This document shows, one piece after another, positions 58,647-64,000 of a stretch of 64,000 nucleotides of DNA (positions are counted from its first letter, which is position 1; each line of letters starts with the position of its first letter). The notes below the pieces were generated by a model, which was not told where the DNA came from, ran no database searches, and worked only from the letters and a program-made list of their open reading frames with translations. The stretch is from Sphingorhabdus sp. YGSMI21. GTDB lineage: Bacteria; Pseudomonadota; Alphaproteobacteria; Sphingomonadales; Sphingomonadaceae. The DNA lies in contig NZ_CP022548.1 in NCBI RefSeq assembly GCF_002776575.1, forward strand, positions 186,001-250,000. Reading direction: 5' to 3'. A program made the position numbers and the translations under genes.

Positions 58647-58726
58647 GGATCCAATTCCTTCTTCATATACCCGGCGAGCCGGACGTTTCCTACTTCGTCA
58701 CCCCGGCAGACCCGGGATATTCTAAA

Positions 58727-59089
58727 CTATTCGGCGGCTGGCGTAGCTTCGGCTTTTTCTTCTGCCGCTGGCTTCACTGGCGCCTTGACCTTTTCGTCCT
58801 TCGGATCGCTGGCCGTAATCTCGCTGACCGTCGGTGTCGCAACACCGGCTGCTGCGCCGACCCGCTCCAGAACTTTCCAGGTCTTCAGCTTGGAAATCGG
58901 ACGGGTTTCTTCAATCCGTACGGTTTCGCCGAGGCTGATTTCGTTCTTCTCATCATGCGCATGATATTTTTTCGAGCGCCGGATGATTTTTCCGTAAAGC
59001 GGGTGCTTCACCTTGCGTTCGACATTGACGACAACTGTCTTGTCGCCCTTGTCTGACACGACCGTGCCGGTGAGAATACGTTTTGGCAT
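58727..59089 (-). CDS. rpsQ: 30S ribosomal protein S17 (uS17) with long C-terminal tail
   Basis: Protein of 120 residues against 84 in E. coli. The core [20 protein letters not shown] and [10 protein letters not shown] is normal; residues after about 80 form a Lys/Glu/Ala/Pro-rich tail ([20 protein letters not shown]). Confidence 0.96.
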   Translation of the reverse strand: MPKRILTGTVVSDKGDKTVVVNVERKVKHPLYGKIIRRSKKYHAHDEKNEISLGETVRIEETRPISKLKTWKVLERVGAAAGVATPTVSEITASDPKDEKVKAPVKPAAEEKAEATPAAE

Positions 59090-59098
59090 ATCGGTTCC

Positions 59099-59317
59099 TT
59101 ACGCCTTAGCTTCTGCGGGAGCGGCGCTTGCACGCTCGGCCTGCAATGTTTTGATCCGGGCGATCGTGCGACGCACTTCCCGCGTCCGGCTTGGTTTTTC
59201 GAGCTGATTGGTCGCAGCCTGGAAGCGCAGGTTAAATGCCTCGCGCTTCAGTTCGCCCAGTTCGGTCTCGAGCTGATCGTCGGTTTTGGTCCGCAAATCT
59301 TCAGTTTTCATGCTCAT
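59099..59317 (-). CDS. rpmC: 50S ribosomal protein L29 (uL29)
   Basis: Two-helix protein of 72 residues: DLRTKTDDQLETELGELKRE and TREVRRTIARIKTLQ. The ATG at 59317 or the second ATG two codons later could be the start. Confidence 0.95.
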   Translation of the reverse strand: MSMKTEDLRTKTDDQLETELGELKREAFNLRFQAATNQLEKPSRTREVRRTIARIKTLQAERASAAPAEAKA

Positions 59318-59322
59318 CTAGC

Positions 59323-59754
59323 TTAACCTTCCAGATGTGACGTATCGCCGAGGCGGGCCACAACCTTTGTCTTGATCGGGAGCTTCATCGCTGCCCGCTC
59401 GAAAGCGATCGCTGCAATCGGTCCGGGAACACCGTCCAGTTCGAACAGAATCCGGCCCGGTTTTACCCGCGCAGCCCAATATTCTACCGAGCCCTTACCC
59501 TTACCCTGACGAACTTCGGCAGGCTTCTTGGATACTGGCACATCCGGGAAAATCCGGATCCACAACCGGCCCTGACGCTTGATGTGACGCGTGATCGCAC
59601 GGCGAGCCGCCTCGATCTGACGCGCGGTAATCCGGTCAGGTTCCATGGCTTTCAGGCCATAGCTACCGAAATTCAGGGTAGAGCCACCTGGCGCTTTGCC
59701 TTTAATCCGGCCTTTGAAAGCCTTGCGGAATTTATGTTTCTTGGGTTGCAGCAT
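59323..59754 (-). CDS. rplP: 50S ribosomal protein L16 (uL16)
   Basis: Protein of 143 residues near the peptidyl-transferase centre, beginning [20 protein letters not shown] and containing [20 protein letters not shown]. Usual length. Confidence 0.97.
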   Translation of the reverse strand: MLQPKKHKFRKAFKGRIKGKAPGGSTLNFGSYGLKAMEPDRITARQIEAARRAITRHIKRQGRLWIRIFPDVPVSKKPAEVRQGKGKGSVEYWAARVKPGRILFELDGVPGPIAAIAFERAAMKLPIKTKVVARLGDTSHLEG

Positions 59755-59778
59755 GATGCTCTACCTATTCCTCAAAAA

Positions 59779-60480
59779 TCAACGTTGGTGCTGCGGACGG
59801 ACGCCGGAAGTCTGCGCTTCGACATTCAACCGATCCTGAGCCATCGGGTCGTGACCCAATATCTCGCCTTTAAAAATCCATACCTTGATACCGATGATGC
59901 CGTAAGCGGTCAGCGCTTCATATTCGGCATAATCGATATTGGCGCGCAGCGTGTGCAACGGAACGCGGCCTTCACGATACCATTCAACGCGGGCAATTTC
60001 TGCTCCGCCCAGACGGCCACCGCAAACAATCTTGATGCCTTCGGCACCGAGACGCAGAGCGGACTGAACCGCACGCTTCATCGCGCGACGGAAAGCAACG
60101 CGGCGGATCAGCTGATCACCAATGCCCTGCGCTACCAGCTTCGCATCGACTTCCGGCTTGCGGATCTCAACGATGTTCAGCGAAACGTCACCGGACGACA
60201 TGTCGCTCAGCTTGCGACGCAGCTTTTCAATATCCGCGCCTTTCTTGCCGATGATCACACCGGGGCGAGCAGCATAGATGGAAACGCGGCAGGTCTTGGC
60301 CGGACGCTCGATCACAACCTTCGAAATCGCTGCCTGTGGCAGGTTTTCAAAGATATATTTGCGCATCTTGATGTCTTCCATCAAGAGATCGCCATAGTTG
60401 GAACCTTCCGCATACCAGCGGCTGTCCCAGGTCCGGTTGATCTGCAGGCGAAGCCCGATAGGATTACTCTTTTGACCCAT
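59779..60480 (-). CDS. rpsC: 30S ribosomal protein S3 (uS3)
   Basis: Protein of 233 residues at the mRNA entry tunnel. N-terminal [20 protein letters not shown], the KH domain with [20 protein letters not shown], and the C-terminal domain with [20 protein letters not shown]. Confidence 0.98.
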   Translation of the reverse strand: MGQKSNPIGLRLQINRTWDSRWYAEGSNYGDLLMEDIKMRKYIFENLPQAAISKVVIERPAKTCRVSIYAARPGVIIGKKGADIEKLRRKLSDMSSGDVSLNIVEIRKPEVDAKLVAQGIGDQLIRRVAFRRAMKRAVQSALRLGAEGIKIVCGGRLGGAEIARVEWYREGRVPLHTLRANIDYAEYEALTAYGIIGIKVWIFKGEILGHDPMAQDRLNVEAQTSGVRPQHQR

Positions 60481-60482
60481 GG

Positions 60483-60866
60483 TTACGCCTCTTCCTCTTC
60501 ATGCTCGCGCACGACGATGCGGACGCGGCTAAATGGCTTGATAATCTTGGCTGAACGACCACGCGCACGCGCCTTCCAGCGCTTCATCGTGATTGACTTG
60601 CCGACGCTCGCTTCGTGAACGATCAATGCGTCAACATCCAGATTGTGATTATTCTCGGCATTGGCGATAGCTGAAGCGAGAACCTTGCTGACATCCTTGG
60701 CCATCGACTTCTTCGAGAAGGACAGGATGTTCAGAGCGTCTTCCGCTTTCTTGCCACGGATCAGCTGTGCAACCAAGTTGAGCTTCTGGGCAGAACCACG
60801 GATGGAATTGCCTACAGCCAAAGCTTCATTGTCGCCAACACGGCGGGGTGATGATGCCTTACCCAT
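60483..60866 (-). CDS. rplV: 50S ribosomal protein L22 (uL22)
   Basis: Exit-tunnel protein of 127 residues with [20 protein letters not shown] and the loop tip region [20 protein letters not shown]. The ATG overlaps the rpsS stop by 1 nt (TAATG). Confidence 0.97.
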   Translation of the reverse strand: MGKASSPRRVGDNEALAVGNSIRGSAQKLNLVAQLIRGKKAEDALNILSFSKKSMAKDVSKVLASAIANAENNHNLDVDALIVHEASVGKSITMKRWKARARGRSAKIIKPFSRVRIVVREHEEEEA

Positions 60867-61141
60867 TATTTCTTGCCTTTTTTGTCAGCGCCATGGCCAT
60901 AGAAGTTACGCGTTGGTGCGAACTCGCCAAGCTTGTGACCGACCATGTCTTCATTCACGGAAACCGGAATGAATTTCTGACCGTTGTAAACGCTGAAGGT
61001 CAGGCCGACGAAATCAGGCAAAACGGTAGAACGACGCGACCAGGTCTTGATCGGCGCACGTGCATTGTTTTCCTGCGCAGTCTGCGCTTTTTTCAGCAGG
61101 TGGAGGTCAACAAATGGACCTTTTTTGATGGAACGAGCCAT
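60866..61141 (-). CDS. rpsS: 30S ribosomal protein S19 (uS19)
   Basis: Head protein of 91 residues beginning [18 protein letters not shown] and ending [20 protein letters not shown]. Usual length. Confidence 0.98.
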   Translation of the reverse strand: MARSIKKGPFVDLHLLKKAQTAQENNARAPIKTWSRRSTVLPDFVGLTFSVYNGQKFIPVSVNEDMVGHKLGEFAPTRNFYGHGADKKGKK

Positions 61142-61143
61142 GC

Positions 61144-61980
61144 TTACCTCTTCTTCTTCGCGTGACGCGACCGGATGATCATCTTGTCAGTCGATTTGTT
61201 GCTACGGGTACGAGCACCCTTGGTCGGCTTGCCCCATGGGGTAACCGGATGACGACCACCGGAAGTCCGGCCTTCACCACCACCATGCGGGTGATCGACT
61301 GGGTTCTTCGCAACACCGCGGGTAAGAGGACGACGTCCCTTCCAGCGGGTGCGGCCTGCCTTGCCGAAATTCTGGTTCGAATTGTCCGGGTTGGAAACCG
61401 CGCCAACGGTCGCCATGCAATCGGAACGAAGATAGCGCTGCTCACCGCTTTTCAGGCGAACAATGACCATGCCGCGGTCACGACCGACGATCTGGACATA
61501 AGCACCGGCCGAACGGGCGATCTGGCCGCCCTTGCCTGGCTTCATTTCGACATTGTGGACGATCGTGCCAACCGGCATCTGCGACAGCAACATGGCGTTG
61601 CCGGGCTTCACGTCGGTCTTCTTGCCGGCAATGACGCTGTCGCCAACGTCGAGACGCTGTGGCGCAAGAATGTAAGCCAGCTCGCCGTCTTCATATTTGA
61701 TCAGCGCGATAAAGGCGGTGCGGTTCGGATCATATTCGAGCCGTTCAACCGTAGCAGCCATATCCCACTTGCGCCGCTTGAAATCGACGAGACGATATTT
61801 CTGCTTGTGACCGCCGGCGATGCCACGCGAAGTGACATGACCCTTGTTGTTCCGGCCACCCGTCTTGTTCTTGCCTTCGACAAGCTTCTTGACGGGCTTG
61901 CCTTTCCACAGGCCGCTCTTGTCGACCAGGATAAGACCACGCCGGGCGGGGCTTGTCGGTTTATAGGATTTTAATGCCAT
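61144..61980 (-). CDS. rplB: 50S ribosomal protein L2 (uL2)
   Basis: Core large-subunit protein of 278 residues beginning [20 protein letters not shown] and containing the conserved C-terminal [20 protein letters not shown] with the essential His. Confidence 0.98.
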   Translation of the reverse strand: MALKSYKPTSPARRGLILVDKSGLWKGKPVKKLVEGKNKTGGRNNKGHVTSRGIAGGHKQKYRLVDFKRRKWDMAATVERLEYDPNRTAFIALIKYEDGELAYILAPQRLDVGDSVIAGKKTDVKPGNAMLLSQMPVGTIVHNVEMKPGKGGQIARSAGAYVQIVGRDRGMVIVRLKSGEQRYLRSDCMATVGAVSNPDNSNQNFGKAGRTRWKGRRPLTRGVAKNPVDHPHGGGEGRTSGGRHPVTPWGKPTKGARTRSNKSTDKMIIRSRHAKKKR

Positions 61981-61986
61981 GTGCCC

Positions 61987-62295
61987 TTAAACTCCCGTGG
62001 TGATGTCAATGGTCTGGCCTTCGGCCAACGTGACAACAGCCTTCTTGATGTCATTGCGAGTGTAGGGACGACCCTTCCACTTCTTGGTCTTGCCCTTTTG
62101 CACCAACGTGTTGACGTTTTTGACTTTGACATCAAACAACGCCTCGATGGCCGCCTTGATCTGCGGCTTGGTCGCGGTGTTCGCAACCTTGAATACCACA
62201 GCATTATGTTCGCTGAGCAAGGTCGATTTCTCGGTGATGTGCGGGCCGACAATTACGTCATAATGACGAATATCGACAGCTTCTTTTTTAGCCAT
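61987..62295 (-). CDS. rplW: 50S ribosomal protein L23 (uL23)
   Basis: Exit-site protein of 102 residues with [20 protein letters not shown]; it overlaps rplD by 8 nt. Confidence 0.97.
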   Translation of the reverse strand: MAKKEAVDIRHYDVIVGPHITEKSTLLSEHNAVVFKVANTATKPQIKAAIEALFDVKVKNVNTLVQKGKTKKWKGRPYTRNDIKKAVVTLAEGQTIDITTGV

Positions 62296-62914
62296 TGAAG
62301 CGCGCCTCCAGCTTTTCTACCGCTGCGCGCGTCAGCACCAGGGTTTCATGGTTCAGAATGTCATAAACATTGGCACCGGCAGCTGGCATCACATTGACAC
62401 GGGGAATGTTGTTCGAAGCCTTCGAGAAAGCGTCGTTAACAGAGTCACCGTCCATGATCAGGGCCGATTTGCCGAAACCGAGCTTTGCGATATTGGCCAG
62501 AAGCGCCTGTGTCTTGGCTTCCTTCAGTTCAATATTTTCAAGCACGATCAAATTGTCGTTCTTCAGCTTGTCGCTGAGCGCCATTTTCAGACCCAGAGCA
62601 CGAACCTTCTTGTTCAGCGACGGGTTGAAATCACGCTTGCGGGCACCGTGGGCCTTACCACCGCCGATGAAGATAGGAGCACGACGATCGCCATGACGAG
62701 CTGTACCGCCGCCCTTCTGATTGCCGAACTTCTTGCCGGTACGGGCAACGTCCGAACGCTCGCGGGTCGGACGAGCCGTTCCGCGTGCCTTTTCGCGCTG
62801 CCAGTTGACGACGCGGTGAAGAATATCTGCGCGCGCTTCGATGCCGAACACGTCATCGTTCAATTCGATGTCGCCCTTGGCTTTCGCGTCGAGGGTTATC
62901 ACTTTCAATTTCAT
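62288..62914 (-). CDS. rplD: 50S ribosomal protein L4 (uL4)
   Basis: Protein of 208 residues lining the exit tunnel; the loop segment [20 protein letters not shown] is clear. Follows rplC by 3 bp. In E. coli L4 autoregulates the S10 operon; whether it does so here cannot be seen, because the rpsJ leader is outside the window. Confidence 0.97.
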   Translation of the reverse strand: MKLKVITLDAKAKGDIELNDDVFGIEARADILHRVVNWQREKARGTARPTRERSDVARTGKKFGNQKGGGTARHGDRRAPIFIGGGKAHGARKRDFNPSLNKKVRALGLKMALSDKLKNDNLIVLENIELKEAKTQALLANIAKLGFGKSALIMDGDSVNDAFSKASNNIPRVNVMPAAGANVYDILNHETLVLTRAAVEKLEARFNG

Positions 62915-62917
62915 GGC

Positions 62918-63769
62918 TTAGCCCTCCTTCCCTGCGTCATCTGCAGCATCAGATTTCTCGTCAGCCGGCTTTTCTGCGGGAGCGTCGGCTGCTGCCGCTA
63001 CTTCTGCATCGGTTGGACCGACTGGCGCTTCGATCGCTGCATCCGCTTCGATCATGCCTGCCGGCGCATCTTCGGTCGCCGTTTCATCCGCGTTGCGGCG
63101 CATGGCACCGGGGAATGGAACGCCTTCGGGAAGAGCAACCTTGACGGCGTCCTTAACCAGAAGCCAGCCACCCTTGGAACCGGGAACGCTGCCGCGTACG
63201 AAGATCAGGCCGCGAGCGGCGTCTGTACGGACGATTTCCAGATTTTGCTGGGTGCGATTGCGCGCGCCCATGTGACCGGCCATCTTCTTGCCCTTGAACA
63301 CCTTGCCCGGATCCTGGTTTTGACCAGTAGAACCGTGGGCACGGTGAGAGATGGAAACACCGTGGGTTGCGCGCATACCGCCGAAACCCCAGCGCTTCAT
63401 CGCACCGGCAAAGCCCTTACCCTGGGTAACGCCCTGGATATCGACCATCTGGCCGGCAATGAAATGGTCAGCAGTTACGGTAGCACCGATGGGGAGCAAA
63501 GCATCTTCGCTGTCGACCCGGAATTCGGCAACCCGTGCTTTTGGCTCAACTTCTGCCTTGGCAAAAGCTTCACGCTGCGGCTTGTTAACATTTTTCGCTT
63601 TACGGGCACCTGCACCAAGCTGAACGGCAAAATAGCCATCACGTTCCTGATTGCGGGCTCCAACAACCTGACATTCTTCCAGGGAAAGAACGGTAACCGG
63701 CACATGCCGTCCGTCTTCCTGAAACAAGCGGGTCATCCCCATTTTCTTCGCGATCACGCCTGTACGCAC
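62918..63769 (-). CDS. rplC: 50S ribosomal protein L3 (uL3) with long acidic C-terminal tail
   Basis: Protein of 283 residues against 209 in E. coli. The core contains [20 protein letters not shown] and [20 protein letters not shown]; residues after about 225 form an Ala/Glu/Asp/Pro-rich tail. The GTG at 63769 was chosen because GGAG lies 7 nt upstream and MRTGVIAKK is the conserved start; a TTG two codons upstream is less likely. Confidence 0.96.
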   Translation of the reverse strand: MRTGVIAKKMGMTRLFQEDGRHVPVTVLSLEECQVVGARNQERDGYFAVQLGAGARKAKNVNKPQREAFAKAEVEPKARVAEFRVDSEDALLPIGATVTADHFIAGQMVDIQGVTQGKGFAGAMKRWGFGGMRATHGVSISHRAHGSTGQNQDPGKVFKGKKMAGHMGARNRTQQNLEIVRTDAARGLIFVRGSVPGSKGGWLLVKDAVKVALPEGVPFPGAMRRNADETATEDAPAGMIEADAAIEAPVGPTDAEVAAAADAPAEKPADEKSDAADDAGKEG

Positions 63770-63928
63770 GATCAATCTCCTTCACAGAGGCCGAACGAAC
63801 CATTTCGTCCGGCTTGCCAGCCCAAATTGTCATGCGTCACCCCGTCCGGGCTGTAATTGTTCCGGAAAGTCCGGAACGAGACGGAGGACGCTGCCCGGTT
63901 AAATCCGGCGGTATCCTGTCGTTTGTCC

Positions 63929-63950
63929 GATCTCCGCCTGGGCGGGGATC
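63929..63950. repeat. Palindromic element between rpsJ and rplC
   Basis: GATCTCCGC-CTGG-GCGGGGATC forms a 9-bp stem with one G-T type mismatch and a 4-nt loop, 15 bp after the rpsJ stop. Similar GATCCCCGC palindromes are dispersed in sphingomonads. It lies in a 195-bp rpsJ-rplC gap and has no T-run. Confidence 0.5.
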
Positions 63951-63964
63951 TCAAATCAATTGGC

Positions 63965-64000
63965 TCAGGCCAGCTTGATCTCGACATTTACACCAGCAGC
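63965..64000 (-). CDS. rpsJ: 30S ribosomal protein S10 (uS10), C-terminal end only
   Basis: The last eleven residues AAGVNVEIKLA and a TGA stop match the C-terminus of alphaproteobacterial S10, and the gene order S10-L3-L4 fits. The rest lies beyond the right edge. Confidence 0.85.
   Translation of the reverse strand, partial: AAGVNVEIKLA

Overview
The window comes from an alphaproteobacterium, most likely a sphingomonad (Sphingomonadales). The evidence is the gene families (protocatechuate 4,5-cleavage lig genes, a FerB-type hydratase/lyase, paired acyl-CoA dehydrogenases), the moderately high GC content, and short palindromic repeats of the type common in this order. The assignment is an inference from content; no rRNA is present.

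Region 1 (1-19287) is an aromatic (lignin-monomer) catabolic island. A minus-strand operon frmA-fghA-fdsG-fdsB-fdsA (the last gene runs off the left edge) oxidises formaldehyde to CO2 through glutathione and an NAD-linked formate dehydrogenase. A MarR regulator faces ferB (feruloyl-CoA hydratase/lyase) across two perfect inverted repeats. purU follows. A translationally coupled minus-strand operon then carries a DUF1932-type dehydrogenase, ligJ, vanA, ligA, ligB, ligC, pobA and an aldo/keto reductase. Upstream of it lies a LysR regulator with two DNA-binding domains, divergent from ligK-ligU-ligI. Together these genes encode the whole route from 4-hydroxybenzoate or vanillate through protocatechuate to pyruvate and oxaloacetate. 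The formaldehyde released by vanillate demethylation can be burned by the neighbouring C1 module.

Region 2 (19472-27838) holds an acyl-CoA dehydrogenase/MaoC-hydratase pair, an array of three 72-bp inverted-repeat units, a secreted catalase-peroxidase (katG), a dienoyl-CoA-reductase-like protein and a 1-kb stretch without a normal gene. That stretch contains a strong terminator, a candidate structured RNA, three DnaA-box-like sites and a 24-codon membrane peptide. A DUF4197 protein closes the region.

Region 3 (27948-38624) is a fatty-acid-like CoA catabolism cluster: two heteromer-type acyl-CoA dehydrogenases, three SDRs, an MFS symporter, and an ACAD11-like dehydrogenase with an APH-family kinase and a zinc alcohol dehydrogenase. 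The last set suggests the kinase-dependent route for 4-hydroxyacyl-CoAs. A similar AT-rich palindrome precedes both main operons.

Region 4 (38634-44171) has two paralogous small secreted proteins, a MORN-repeat lipoprotein of unusual composition, a remnant reading frame and a secreted prolyl oligopeptidase.

Region 5 (44192-64000) is the S10-spc-alpha ribosomal protein cluster on the minus strand, from rpsJ (cut at the right edge) to rplQ. A terminator lies between rplO and secY. Between adk and rpsM the cluster is interrupted by an SRPBCC-like secreted protein, gdhA, a RimB-like protease, rimK and an oppositely oriented aspartoacylase-family gene.
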